Of a DNA stretch of 52,338 nucleotides, positions 34,472 to 43,752 are shown piece after piece. Within the stretch, counting starts at the first letter, position 1; each line of letters opens with the position of its first letter. The notes below the pieces were generated by a model. The model was not told the origin of the DNA. It made no database searches and was given only the letters and a program-made list of their open reading frames with translations. Location of the stretch: contig JANYCY010000063.1 in assembly GCA_025360045.1 (NCBI GenBank), positions 1-52,338 of the forward strand, read 5' to 3'. Origin of the DNA: Janthinobacterium sp. GTDB taxonomy: Bacteria > Pseudomonadota > Gammaproteobacteria > Burkholderiales > Chitinibacteraceae. The position numbers were made by a program, and so were the translations under genes.

Positions 34472-35359
34472 TCAGGGCAAATCCCACTCTGTTTTTAGCG
34501 AGCTTTTGAGCATGCCAATGAGTGGATCCTGCTCTCTATCTGCTGAATAAATAAACTGCAAGGGCACTCGCACCGCAATCTCGCCACCACGCCACAAGGC
34601 AATCGAGCCATCGGCAGCAAAGCGCTTCGCTGTTCTCTCGGCCAAAATCGCCACCCCCATCCCCGCTTTAACCAGCTCCACCAGTGTTGCTTCTTCGTCA
34701 AACTCACCGACAATTTTTGGCGCGATATTCTGGCTGCGCCATAGCTCCAAAGTGATTTCAGCAAGACTGGTAAATTGCGATAGACCTAGCCAAGGCGCTT
34801 TGCCCAATGCTTTCCAATCGGCATTAGCCAGCTCAGCGGCCATCGCTGGCGGCAGGGCCACACAAAAACCAATCTCGGTCAGTTGCAAAGTAGTCACATT
34901 TTGATAGGGATTGCGCCCCAGATAAAAACCACCGTCCAGCACTTTTTTGCGTACATCATTCAACACACTCACCGAAATACCGTGAGTGGTTTGTGCTGAA
35001 ATCAGCGGATACTTTTCCCGCAAATGCGCCAGCCATGATCCTAGCCGCAGCCTTGCAGGCACGCCTATTGTACCAATTTTGACTTTTCCTCTTGGCTCAC
35101 CAGCCAATGCTTTGGCTCGATTTTGCATACCACGCGCTAAGGCGAGGATGTTTTCTGCATCCGGCTGTAATAGCTTTCCCGCCTCTGTTAGCTGCACACC
35201 GCCGGGAAAGCGTTCAAACAAGGGCACGCCAAATTCTTCTTCTAAGGCCTTTATTTGCGCGGTTACGGCAGGCTGAGACAGATGTAATAATTCTGCTGCC
35301 TGAGTCAGATGCCCCTGCTGTGCAACGGCAATAAAAGTACGAAGTTGGTAGATTTCCAT
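34472..35359 (-). CDS. LysR family transcriptional regulator
   Basis: A 295-residue LysR regulator: winged HTH with FIAVAQQGHLTQAAELLHLSQPAVTAQIKALE in the first 60 residues, then the periplasmic-binding-type effector domain. Divergent from the yjcH-actP operon across 227 bases, so a role in acetate uptake is possible, but I see no proof. Ends at a terminator shared with rpmG. Confidence 0.9.
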   Translation of the reverse strand: MEIYQLRTFIAVAQQGHLTQAAELLHLSQPAVTAQIKALEEEFGVPLFERFPGGVQLTEAGKLLQPDAENILALARGMQNRAKALAGEPRGKVKIGTIGVPARLRLGSWLAHLREKYPLISAQTTHGISVSVLNDVRKKVLDGGFYLGRNPYQNVTTLQLTEIGFCVALPPAMAAELANADWKALGKAPWLGLSQFTSLAEITLELWRSQNIAPKIVGEFDEEATLVELVKAGMGVAILAERTAKRFAADGSIALWRGGEIAVRVPLQFIYSADREQDPLIGMLKSSLKTEWDLP

Positions 35360-35586
35360 ACCGAAAGTATGCTCAAAAATACGCTCACTGTCAGCTTATT
35401 CACAGGAATAAAGCGTAGTCCCCCCATCGGCAACTTCATCTCTAAAAGTATGCGCAGTGCAATGCAACATCAGCTTTGCTGATTTTGTGCATCAAAAATT
35501 GCAATTAGCATGAAAAGATCACTGTAGTTACATTACAGATCGGTTGTCCCTTCCGGGATCCACCTTGTTTAAGGAGGAGTCTAAGC

Positions 35587-35895
35587 ATGAATGAACCTAT
35601 CATCGACCGTATTCAGCAGAACCCTAAGTTTGCCGAACTGGTCCAAAAAAAAACCAGCCTTTCGTGGCTTCTATCATCAATTATGTTGGTGATTTACTAC
35701 GGTTTTGTACTGGTGATCGCATTTTCCCCCAAAACACTTGGGATCCCGCTTTCCACAGGTAGTGTCACCACCATTGGGATTCCCGTTGGTATCTTGGTGA
35801 TTTTATCGGCCTTCGTACTCACCGGCATTTATGTACGCCGCGCTACTGAATTCGACCAGTTGACCCGTGAAATTATCGAGGAAGCAAAGCAATGA
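35587..35895 (+). CDS. yjcH: DUF485 family protein (YjcH)
   Basis: A 102-residue membrane protein with two helices ([20 protein letters not shown] and [22 protein letters not shown]), the family form always found before actP. Ribosome binding site AAGGAGGAG. Its TGA overlaps the actP ATG. Probable accessory to the acetate permease. Confidence 0.93.
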   Translation: MNEPIIDRIQQNPKFAELVQKKTSLSWLLSSIMLVIYYGFVLVIAFSPKTLGIPLSTGSVTTIGIPVGILVILSAFVLTGIYVRRATEFDQLTREIIEEAKQ

Positions 35896-37700
35896 TGCAT
35901 AAATTGCAAAAGCAGCTAGGCTGCGGCGCGCTGATGGCGCTTGCCAGCTTGCCGACATGGGCATCTGGCACGATCGATGGCCCAATCACCAAGCAAGCCA
36001 TGAACTGGCACGCCATCATTATGTTTTTTCTATTCGTCGCCTTTACCCTTGGGGTGACTTACTGGGCGGCACGTAAAACCCGCTCTGCAAAAGATTTTTA
36101 TTCTGCTGGCGGTGGTATTACCGGCTTTCAAAATGGCTTAGCCATTGCGGGCGACTATATGTCGGCCGCATCTTTCCTTGGGATTTCCGCGCTGGTATTT
36201 GATACCGGCTACGACGGGCTGATCTACTCGCTTGGCTTTTTGGTAGGCTGGCCGGTGATTACCTTCTTGGTAGCCGAGCGCCTGCGTAACCTCGGTAAAT
36301 ACACTTTTGCAGACGTAGCGTCTTATCGCCTACAGCAAGGCCCAGTTCGCACCTTTGCCGCAACCGGCACCTTGGTTGTGGTAGCGCTGTATCTGATCGC
36401 CCAAATGGTGGGTGCAGGTAAGCTAATCCAACTGCTATTTGGTCTGAACTACAGCACCGCCGTAGTCATGGTTGGCGTGTTGATGGTGATTTACGTGATT
36501 TTTGGCGGCATGTTGGCCACCACATGGGTGCAGATTATTAAAGCTGTGCTGCTACTGTCTGGCGCAAGCTTTATGGCCTTTATGGTGCTTAAACATGTGA
36601 ACTTCAGTATTGAAGGCATGTTTGCCCAAGCCGTTCACGTTAAAGAAGCAGGGGCGCAGCTCTTAGCTATCAAAGCCAGCGCCGCATCGGACGTCGCCGC
36701 ACAAGCCGTAGCCAATCATTCGCCTGATGCCGCTACGCTGGTCGAAAAAGCATCAGATGCCGCCAAAGCCGCAGTGAAAGCCGCTAAAAACATCATGGCA
36801 CCCGGTGGCTTGGTTTCTAACCCGATTGATGCGATTTCTCTGGGCCTTGCACTGATGTTTGGTACGGCAGGCTTGCCGCATATTCTGATGCGCTTCTTTA
36901 CCGTAAAAGATGCACAGGCTGCGCGTAAATCCGTATTCGTCGCCACAGGCTTTATTGGCTACTTCTATATCCTGACCTTCATTATCGGCTTTGGCGCGAT
37001 CATGCTGGTATCTACCGATCCATCGTATAAAGATGCAGCAGGCAAGTTGCTGGGCGGCTCTAATATGGCGGCGATTCACTTAGCACATGCGGTAGGCGGC
37101 GATCTATTTCTTGGCTTTATTTCGGCCGTTGCCTTTGCCACCATTTTGGCGGTAGTTTCTGGGCTGACTTTATCCGGTGCATCCGCTGTTTCACACGATC
37201 TATATGCCAGTGTTTGGCGTAAAGGCCGCGTGGATGAAGCCACTGAAATCCGCGTATCTAAATATGCAACGGTTGGCCTTGGCGTAGTGGCTATCTTGCT
37301 AGGGATTATGTTTGAAAAACAAAACATCGCCTTTATGGTGGGCTTAGCTTTCTCTATCGCCGCTTCTGCCAACTTCCCAGTGCTGTTTTTATCGATGTTC
37401 TGGAAAGGCCTGACCACTCGCGGTGCCGTGATTGGTGGCTATTCCGGCCTGATCTGCGCGGTGGTATTGATTATCCTCGGGCCAGCGGTTTGGGTAGATA
37501 CACTGGGCCACGCCAAGGGCAGCGAATTATTCCCTTATAAAAACCCAGCTATTTTCTCAATGACTTTAGCGTTTCTGATGACATGGATTTTCTCTGTCAC
37601 TGATAAAAGCGCACAGGCAGATTCTGAACGTGCACAATTCCTGCCACAATTTATCCGCTCTATGACCGGAGTAGGTGCAGAAGGTGCATCAAAACATTAA
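35892..37700 (+). CDS. actP: Cation/acetate symporter ActP
   Basis: A 602-residue sodium:solute symporter (SSS family) for acetate and glycolate. Signal-like N-terminus ([16 protein letters not shown]), 13 or so helices, with [28 protein letters not shown] and [15 protein letters not shown] as hallmarks. An alanine-rich hydrophilic insertion of about 50 residues (near 255-300; [19 protein letters not shown] and [19 protein letters not shown]) precedes the [19 protein letters not shown] helix and makes it longer than E. coli ActP. Terminator at 37726-37753. Confidence 0.95.
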   Translation: MMHKLQKQLGCGALMALASLPTWASGTIDGPITKQAMNWHAIIMFFLFVAFTLGVTYWAARKTRSAKDFYSAGGGITGFQNGLAIAGDYMSAASFLGISALVFDTGYDGLIYSLGFLVGWPVITFLVAERLRNLGKYTFADVASYRLQQGPVRTFAATGTLVVVALYLIAQMVGAGKLIQLLFGLNYSTAVVMVGVLMVIYVIFGGMLATTWVQIIKAVLLLSGASFMAFMVLKHVNFSIEGMFAQAVHVKEAGAQLLAIKASAASDVAAQAVANHSPDAATLVEKASDAAKAAVKAAKNIMAPGGLVSNPIDAISLGLALMFGTAGLPHILMRFFTVKDAQAARKSVFVATGFIGYFYILTFIIGFGAIMLVSTDPSYKDAAGKLLGGSNMAAIHLAHAVGGDLFLGFISAVAFATILAVVSGLTLSGASAVSHDLYASVWRKGRVDEATEIRVSKYATVGLGVVAILLGIMFEKQNIAFMVGLAFSIAASANFPVLFLSMFWKGLTTRGAVIGGYSGLICAVVLIILGPAVWVDTLGHAKGSELFPYKNPAIFSMTLAFLMTWIFSVTDKSAQADSERAQFLPQFIRSMTGVGAEGASKH

Positions 37701-37725
37701 TAAATAATTAATTAAAAAAACACAG

Positions 37726-37753
37726 CGCCATGCATGATTGCATGGCGTTTTTT
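37726..37753 (+). terminator. Terminator of yjcH-actP
   Basis: CGCCATGCA (37726-37734) / TGCATGGCG (37739-37747), followed by six T. Confidence 0.87.
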
Positions 37754-37799
37754 ATTGGGCCGATTTAACGATTAAATTTAGTTTTATAAAGATTAATAA

Positions 37800-37937
37800 C
37801 CCAATCCTATCAATTTAAGGAAATGCTTTTTGTAGGGCGGGTGAAACCCGCGAGCGATGCAAAAAAATACGCGGGTTTCACCCGCCCTACGATGATTCAA
37901 TGCCTGTCATTGTGTGGCTGCTAAGTTGATTGGATTG
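37800..37937. repeat. Palindromic REP pair of a second type, same flank
   Basis: CCCAATCCTATCAA at 37800-37813 (identical to the flank at 11622) and an imperfect inverse TTGATTGGATTG at 37926-37937. Inside, facing REP arms of 21 bases at 37832-37852 (GTAGGGCGGGTGAAACCCG...) and 37870-37890. It lies in the 365-base actP-phytase gap, which shows no gene. Confidence 0.78.
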
Positions 37938-38065
37938 ATTAAATACCCTCACTCCCGAAAATGATTAAACCAATCTAATCAATACATTAACTTACACCGC
38001 AGTCTTAACCCCTTTGTCATATTCAAATGGCACTATCCATTTAACTTTAATATAAGGGTTATTCA

Positions 38066-39979
38066 ATGAAACGCAGCACAATCGCGCTTAGTATTGCGCT
38101 TAGCTCACTATTAGCCGCCTGCAATAGTGACAACACCGATAGCACCACCAGCACAAACAATAAGCCATTTATTATCAGTGGCGTATTTCAAGACTCAGCC
38201 GTAGAAGGCTTGGAATACAGCACCACCAGTAATCCAACTGCGCAATACACTAAGGCCGATGGCTTTTATTTATATCAAGTCGGTGATGAAATCACCTTTA
38301 AAATTGGCGGTGTGGTATTAGGCAAAGCCATTGCCACCGCTAAACTATCCCCTGCTGATTTAAGCGGCGGCTTTAATGATAAAGCGCTTAATATTGCCCA
38401 ATTACTGCAAACACTGGATAGCGATGGCGATCCAAGTAATGGCATTACACTTGAAGCGGCCCAACGTGATTTATTAAAATCATTAACCGAATCCAGCATT
38501 AAATTAGCCGCAAATGGCAATGACTTTGGTACAGAGCTCGCCAAGCTCGGCCTAAAGGTGCGTGACCGCAATTTGGCCAGCGAGCATTTTGAATCCACTC
38601 TTGCCAGCCAGTTTGGCAAAGACAATACCAGCAAGATTGCTGATATCAGCGTCACCAAGCATCAAATTGTGGTCGATCCTAAATTTAATGTGGCCTATCC
38701 GGGCACATTAGCGGGCCTGAAAGCCACTTTCCCGAATGGATTTCCATTTAGCATGGGCTCGGCGCTGGCTTTTAAAGAAAAAACCAAAGACGGCGCAATT
38801 GAATTTTATGTATTGAGCGATCGCGGGCCTAATGCAGATTCGCCTAGCTTGGCCGATGGCAGCGCGACCAAAGTCTTCCCCGCCCCCGATTTCACGCCTA
38901 AATTTGGCGTAATGCGCTTAAAAGACGGCGTAGCCAGCCTTATTTCAGTCACTGATATTTTAAATGCCGACGGCAGCAAAACCACAGGTCGCCCAACGGC
39001 AGCCAATGAAATCGGCTCCAGCAAAGAAGTGCCTCTGTCCGATACCCTGCAAACGCTCGCCACCGATAAAAACGGCATCGACCCTGAAGGCATCGTGGTC
39101 GATAAAAATGGCGACCTGTGGATTTGTGATGAATACGGCCCCTTCCTGATCCGCATCGATCCTAAAACTGGCAAGATTTTAGAAAAACTTTATCCTGGTG
39201 CAGGTGGCCTGCCTGCTGTACTGGCCAATCGCCAAGCAAATCGTGGCTTTGAAGGCATCGCCATTGCTCCTGCCAGCGGCAAAATCTACGCCGCAGTACA
39301 AAGCAATTTAGAAATCAGCGACAGCAAAAACAATAAATCGACCAAGGCCTTGTTTACGCGGATCACCGAATACGACCCAGCTACCAAAGCCACCCGCATG
39401 TTTGCCTACCCGATTGACGCCAACTATGGCAAAAGCAAAGAGCTGAAAATTGGCGACCTGCTGGCAATCTCTGACACGCGCTTCCTGCTGATCGAGCAAG
39501 GCATTCAAAAAGACGGCCTGATGCATCGCAGTATTTATCTAATCGATATCAGCAGCGCCACAGATCTGAGCGGCAAGACACTGGGTGATAAGCGGGATCT
39601 GGAGTTTGGCGCGGCAGCCGATCTGGCCGGTATCCAGATGGTGAAACGTACCAAGCTGTTTGATTACGATGCACTGCCTGGCGGCTTTGGCTATTTAGCA
39701 GAGAAATCAGAAGGCTTAACCATGATCGACGGCAAAACCATTGCCATCGTGAATGACAATGACTTTGATATCAAAGCCAGCCTGCAAGACGCCAAAGGCA
39801 AAACCGCCACCGATTGCGTGATCAGCGACGGCAAGCTCAGCGGTTGCAAAATTGATGGCGCAGCGGCAGCAGCCGACGCGGTGAAATTTAATATCAGCCG
39901 CGGCGACCCAACTCAAGCCCCTTCACGCCTGTGGCTGTTTAAATTGCCGAAGGATATTAAGGAATACAGCGTGAATTAA
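38066..39979 (+). CDS. Esterase-like activity of phytase family lipoprotein
   Basis: A 637-residue exported protein. Signal peptide with lipobox LAAC (Cys19 or so), short Asp/Thr-rich tether, then a long region with DSAVEGLEYSTTSNPTAQYT-like adhesin-type domain (residues 35-160) and the phytase-like beta-propeller (PF13449 type: GSALAFKEKTKDGAIEFYVLSDRGPNAD, DGDLWICDEYGPFLIRIDPKTG, NRGFEGIAI). Phosphate-ester hydrolysis at the cell surface is inferred from the family, not shown. Monocistronic. Confidence 0.85.
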   Translation: MKRSTIALSIALSSLLAACNSDNTDSTTSTNNKPFIISGVFQDSAVEGLEYSTTSNPTAQYTKADGFYLYQVGDEITFKIGGVVLGKAIATAKLSPADLSGGFNDKALNIAQLLQTLDSDGDPSNGITLEAAQRDLLKSLTESSIKLAANGNDFGTELAKLGLKVRDRNLASEHFESTLASQFGKDNTSKIADISVTKHQIVVDPKFNVAYPGTLAGLKATFPNGFPFSMGSALAFKEKTKDGAIEFYVLSDRGPNADSPSLADGSATKVFPAPDFTPKFGVMRLKDGVASLISVTDILNADGSKTTGRPTAANEIGSSKEVPLSDTLQTLATDKNGIDPEGIVVDKNGDLWICDEYGPFLIRIDPKTGKILEKLYPGAGGLPAVLANRQANRGFEGIAIAPASGKIYAAVQSNLEISDSKNNKSTKALFTRITEYDPATKATRMFAYPIDANYGKSKELKIGDLLAISDTRFLLIEQGIQKDGLMHRSIYLIDISSATDLSGKTLGDKRDLEFGAAADLAGIQMVKRTKLFDYDALPGGFGYLAEKSEGLTMIDGKTIAIVNDNDFDIKASLQDAKGKTATDCVISDGKLSGCKIDGAAAAADAVKFNISRGDPTQAPSRLWLFKLPKDIKEYSVN

Positions 39980-39997
39980 ACGGCAGGCTCATCCCCC

Positions 39998-40033
39998 ATT
40001 CATACGGCGCAATCGCCATTGCGCCGTATGAAT
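39998..40033. terminator. Long hairpin after the phytase-like gene
   Basis: 16-base perfect arms (39998-40013 and 40018-40033, starting ATTCATACGGCGC), four-base loop. No U-tract; possible terminator. Confidence 0.55.
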
Positions 40034-40114
40034 CTCTCCCCCATCTAGCGTATCGCCGCTTCGAGGCGAATACGCCCAACTCAATCAACTCCGCAAGATT
40101 TGTCAAATCTCCCC

Positions 40115-41002
40115 ATGCTATTGTTCTCTCAACGTGAACACAGCAAAGCCTCCATGCAAACCAGCCCCCAGCAAGCCAGTATTGAGCTACGCCTGCAGCG
40201 TGTGATTAGTTATTTGCATACGCACTTAAATGAAGATTTAGATTTAAATAAATTGGCGGAGATTGCCTGCATGTCGCCCTGTCACTGGCACAGGGTTTAT
40301 TTGGCCGTGTATGGCGAAAGTGTGGTGGCAACGGTAAAGCGTTTACGCCTGCAAGGCGCGGCTACTTTATTAACGCGCAGCGATCTGCCCATTACAAAAA
40401 TAGCCAGGCAATCGGGCTACCCCAATGTGCAATCCTTTACGCGGATTTTTGCTGCGGCTTATGGTTTGCCGCCTGCACGTTATCGAAAAGAAGGCGGCCC
40501 TTTTTCTCTGGCCGCCCCATTAATCAGGAATAAAAAAATGTACCCAATTGAAATTAAAACCATCCCGGCCATCCCGCTATTAAGCGTTGCACACACCGGC
40601 TCCTATATGGGGATTAATCATGCATTTGATCTTATTGCCAGTAATGCCAATGCACGGCAGCTCTTTAGCGCCGATACACGCTGGATTGGCATTTTTTTGG
40701 ATGACCCCTGCTTTGTGGCCGAAGAAAAACTACGTTCAAAAGCCTGTATCAGCATTCCCCCTGGCGCCGGGCAATCTGCGCCATTTATGAGAGAAGAAAT
40801 AAGCAGCGGCAAATATGCGGTGCTCTCCTACAAAGGGCCTTATTCGGATATGAAAGCGGTATATCAATGGCTTTACGGAGAATGGCTAAGCGCATCAGGA
40901 GAAGAATTGGCCGATACTCCCGTCTTTGAGGAGTATCGCAATAATCCCCGCGATACGGCCCCTAATGAGCTACTGACCGACATCTATTTACCGCTGCGCT
41001 GA
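40115..41002 (+). CDS. AraC family regulator with GyrI-like domain
   Basis: A 295-residue fusion: AraC/XylS double HTH at about residues 25-125 (DLNKLAEIACMSPCHWHRVY and ITKIARQSGYPNVQSFTRIF), then a GyrI-like small-molecule-binding domain from about 145 to the end (SGKYAVLSYKGPYSDMKAVYQWLYGEWL). Proteins of this build sense hydrophobic drugs or dyes. The ATG at 40115 is chosen over an upstream TTG (40100); neither has a good ribosome binding site. Two bases separate it from the next gene. Confidence 0.85.
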   Translation: MLLFSQREHSKASMQTSPQQASIELRLQRVISYLHTHLNEDLDLNKLAEIACMSPCHWHRVYLAVYGESVVATVKRLRLQGAATLLTRSDLPITKIARQSGYPNVQSFTRIFAAAYGLPPARYRKEGGPFSLAAPLIRNKKMYPIEIKTIPAIPLLSVAHTGSYMGINHAFDLIASNANARQLFSADTRWIGIFLDDPCFVAEEKLRSKACISIPPGAGQSAPFMREEISSGKYAVLSYKGPYSDMKAVYQWLYGEWLSASGEELADTPVFEEYRNNPRDTAPNELLTDIYLPLR

Positions 41003-41004
41003 TC

Positions 41005-41412
41005 ATGAAAAAATCATGGCTGGAGAAAAGGGACTTGGCCAAACCTTATGCAATCAAAACACTGGCCATCAATATATCGGGGATGAAAGCAGGGCAAATC
41101 ATTTTGCTGCCCTCGCCCCAAATTGTCGACGCCGCAATCAGGGCCATTCCATACGGTGGCAGTATGGATATCCCAACATTACGCAAAAACTTGGCCGCAC
41201 AATTCAATGCCGAAGTGACTTGCCCGATCACCATGGGATTTCAACTGCGCATCGTGGCTGAAGCGGCTTTTGAAGCCTTTAATCAAGGCGTAGAAATCGT
41301 CACCCCAGTTTGGCGAGTACTGGATCAGCACACACCCACGTTTCATAAAGTGTCTTTTGATCCGGCATTTTTACTGCAACAAAGGAAAAATGAGGGGATT
41401 GAGTGCGGCTAA
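41005..41412 (+). CDS. MGMT-like family protein
   Basis: 135 residues. KKSWLEKRDLAKP, IRAIPYGGSMDIPTLRKNLA and ADVTCP-like AEVTCPITMG match the family of small MGMT-related proteins (alkyltransferase winged-helix fold). The alkyl-acceptor PCHRV motif is not present; TPVWRVLD occupies the equivalent place. The function is unknown. It starts two bases after the AraC/GyrI gene and is surely co-transcribed with it. Confidence 0.6.
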   Translation: MKKSWLEKRDLAKPYAIKTLAINISGMKAGQIILLPSPQIVDAAIRAIPYGGSMDIPTLRKNLAAQFNAEVTCPITMGFQLRIVAEAAFEAFNQGVEIVTPVWRVLDQHTPTFHKVSFDPAFLLQQRKNEGIECG

Positions 41413-41431
41413 ACCGCTTCAATTCAAAAGC

Positions 41432-42274
41432 TCAGCCCCTCTGCAATTCGCGTAAAAACAAACCCGCTAATTGTTGATTTATGGGGTCTGTATCGCCCTG
41501 CTGGCGATACACCGCGATAGTTACATCAGGCAATGGAGGGAGTTCCGTGATCAGCTGGCTATGCTGTGGCGGGGTGTCTGCCAATAGTGCGGTCACCCCC
41601 AGGCCTGCTTCTGCTGCCGCCTGCAATGCCGCCAGACTGCTGCTTTCAAAAACAATATGCCATGGCTGATTGGCCCGATTCAGCGTTTCTAAAATGCGAT
41701 CACGCCATGTGCAGGGCTGGCTAAAAATCACCAGCGCTATGGATGCCGCCTGCAAATTAAATCCAGGCGCAGCAAACCAGTTCAGGGGCAGGCTTAGCGC
41801 CTGATCGGGCGTTGCGGCTGCGGCAAGCGGCATGCTCACCAACACATCCAGCTCTTTGCGCTCAAAAGCGGCAAACAGCGTTTGTTTGTCGGCCACATCC
41901 ACCCGCAGCCGCAAACGGGGGTGGGCACAGGCAAAATCGGCCAGTACCCGATTCAGGTGGCCGCTGACAAAATCTTCTACCAGACCAATACTGCGTTGCT
42001 GCTCGCCTTGCAATACAGGCTTCAGGCTCAGCTGATCCGTTAAACTTAAAATACGCTCGGCATAGGGCAATAAAGCCTCACCTTCCGGGCTTAAACGTAT
42101 ACCTCTGGGCGAGCGCAGCAATAAAGTTTGGCCAAGCTGCTGCTCTAGCCGCTGAATTTGCTGGCTGAGCGCAGGCTGTGTTTTGCCTTGCAAAATAGCC
42201 GCACGGTTGATGCTGCCACTACGCACCACACCGACAAAAGAGCGCAGCAAGGCGGTATCCAGATCATTAGTCAT
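41432..42274 (-). CDS. LysR family transcriptional regulator
   Basis: A 280-residue LysR regulator with HTH SGSINRAAILQGKTQPALSQQIQRLE and an effector-binding domain. Divergent from the small DMT transporter (95-base gap), which is its likely target. Confidence 0.87.
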   Translation of the reverse strand: MTNDLDTALLRSFVGVVRSGSINRAAILQGKTQPALSQQIQRLEQQLGQTLLLRSPRGIRLSPEGEALLPYAERILSLTDQLSLKPVLQGEQQRSIGLVEDFVSGHLNRVLADFACAHPRLRLRVDVADKQTLFAAFERKELDVLVSMPLAAAATPDQALSLPLNWFAAPGFNLQAASIALVIFSQPCTWRDRILETLNRANQPWHIVFESSSLAALQAAAEAGLGVTALLADTPPQHSQLITELPPLPDVTIAVYRQQGDTDPINQQLAGLFLRELQRG

Positions 42275-42369
42275 AATAAGTTTTTATAGCCGCTATGGTT
42301 TATTGCAGTCTACCTATTAACTAATGCTTCAGCTAGTCTAAGCAAATCCAATATAGCTGGAGTAAAAAA

Positions 42370-42783
42370 ATGTATGTTTTAGCGGTTTTGCTGGCAGTTG
42401 CCGGCTCGGTGATTTATCACCTCTCCATTAAGTTTGTACCTAATGAGATTAACCCTTTTTTATCTTTATCGATCAGCTACGGCATTGCGCTTTTATTATG
42501 TTTGCCAGGTATTTACTGGTATGGCGGCAGCCGCAGTGTGCAAATTTTGAACTGGAGCGTCGGCGGCGTGGCGCTGGGTATTCTGGGCATTGAGCTGGGA
42601 TTTTTATTGCTCTACCGGGCAGGCGGGCATTTAGGCATGTCGTCCCTGATGACCAATGTCGCCAGCACGCTGTTACTGCTGCCCATTGGCCTGTGGTTTT
42701 TCCGCGAGTCATTTTCAATCACCCGCGTGCTGGGCATGGGTTTGAGCCTCTGTGGGCTATGGCTGATGATGCCGCGTAAGTAA
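42370..42783 (+). CDS. Small EamA/SMR-type transporter
   Basis: A 137-residue membrane protein with four or so helices, of the drug/metabolite transporter (EmrE-sized) group: VLLAVAGSVIYHLSIKFVP, LLLCLPGIYWYG, GVALGILGIELGFLLLY, MGLSLCGLWLMMPRK. Probably a dimeric exporter. Divergent from a LysR gene; its TAA abuts the stop of the convergent next LysR gene exactly. Confidence 0.8.
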   Translation: MYVLAVLLAVAGSVIYHLSIKFVPNEINPFLSLSISYGIALLLCLPGIYWYGGSRSVQILNWSVGGVALGILGIELGFLLLYRAGGHLGMSSLMTNVASTLLLLPIGLWFFRESFSITRVLGMGLSLCGLWLMMPRK

Positions 42784-43653
42784 TCAGCCGCCCTTGGCAA
42801 GCAGGTCAACAAAGCCCTTCACAACGGGGCCTTCCCATCCGGCTTGCCACGCTAAGCCTACTTGCCAGTGTGCCGCTAGCTCATTAAAGGGCAACAGCCG
42901 CACATTTTGCGGCAGCAACAGACCAGCCCGATAAGGCAATAAAGCCACGCCTAAACCCGCAGCCACAATAGCCAGAATGGTTTGTATATCTTCGCTGTAT
43001 TGAGTGATGCGTGGATTAAATTGATGCGCATTGCACCACTGCTGAATGTGCGCAGCCAGGCCCGGCCCGCGAGCAGCTGTGAGTGCAATAAAGCCCAGCG
43101 TGTTTAAATCAGCAAGCTGATCCGGCACTTCTTGCCATTTGCTCGCAGCGGGGACCGCCAAGGCTAATTGCTCTTCAAAGAGCGGGAGCGTGGCTAAAGC
43201 GGCATCGCAGGGCAAGCGAATAAAACCCAGCTCTAGTTCGCCAGCCAGAATGCGCTGCGTCTGCTCTGCTGAGGAGTAATCATTAAGCGTAATCGCCACA
43301 TCAGGATAGCGCTGGCTAAACGCTGCAATCGCTTGCGGGGCAAATTCAAGCGCAGACAAACCAAAGCCAATGCGCAGCCGCCCGCGTTTCCCTAGGCTGG
43401 CTTCACGCGCACGCAGCAACACTTGATCCGCATCCTGAGTTAAGCGCTGGGCATCAGGTAAAAACATCGCTCCAAACGCAGTTAACTCTGCGCCATGGCG
43501 GCCGCGTTCAAATAATCTGGCCCCAAGCTCGGCTTCTAAATTTGCAATTTGCTTACTCAGGGTTGGCTGCGTCACACAGAGCACATCTGCCGCCCGGCCA
43601 AAATGCCCCAGCCCTGCCAGGGTAATAAATGAGCGCAGTAATTTGATATCCAT
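42784..43653 (-). CDS. LysR family transcriptional regulator
   Basis: A 289-residue LysR regulator, HTH GLGHFGRAADVLCVTQPTLSKQIANLE and an effector domain of the LTTR type. Divergent from the carbon-nitrogen hydrolase (99-base gap), its likely target. Confidence 0.88.
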   Translation of the reverse strand: MDIKLLRSFITLAGLGHFGRAADVLCVTQPTLSKQIANLEAELGARLFERGRHGAELTAFGAMFLPDAQRLTQDADQVLLRAREASLGKRGRLRIGFGLSALEFAPQAIAAFSQRYPDVAITLNDYSSAEQTQRILAGELELGFIRLPCDAALATLPLFEEQLALAVPAASKWQEVPDQLADLNTLGFIALTAARGPGLAAHIQQWCNAHQFNPRITQYSEDIQTILAIVAAGLGVALLPYRAGLLLPQNVRLLPFNELAAHWQVGLAWQAGWEGPVVKGFVDLLAKGG

Positions 43654-43752
43654 TCTATTTTTCTATCAATGATGGGCATAAATTTCATTTTACGCATGAA
43701 ACGAGCCGCGATTAAATAAGCTTATTCTTTAGCTAAACGGCGGTAGCACACC

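Noticed and set aside
35360-35586. CRP site upstream of yjcH-actP
   Set aside because: TTGTGCATC...ATTGCAAT and TGAAAAGATCACT have only half-site similarity; too weak to claim.
41432-43653. Two LysR genes as a duplicated regulator pair
   Set aside because: The HTH and effector domains differ throughout and each has its own divergent target; ordinary members of a large family.
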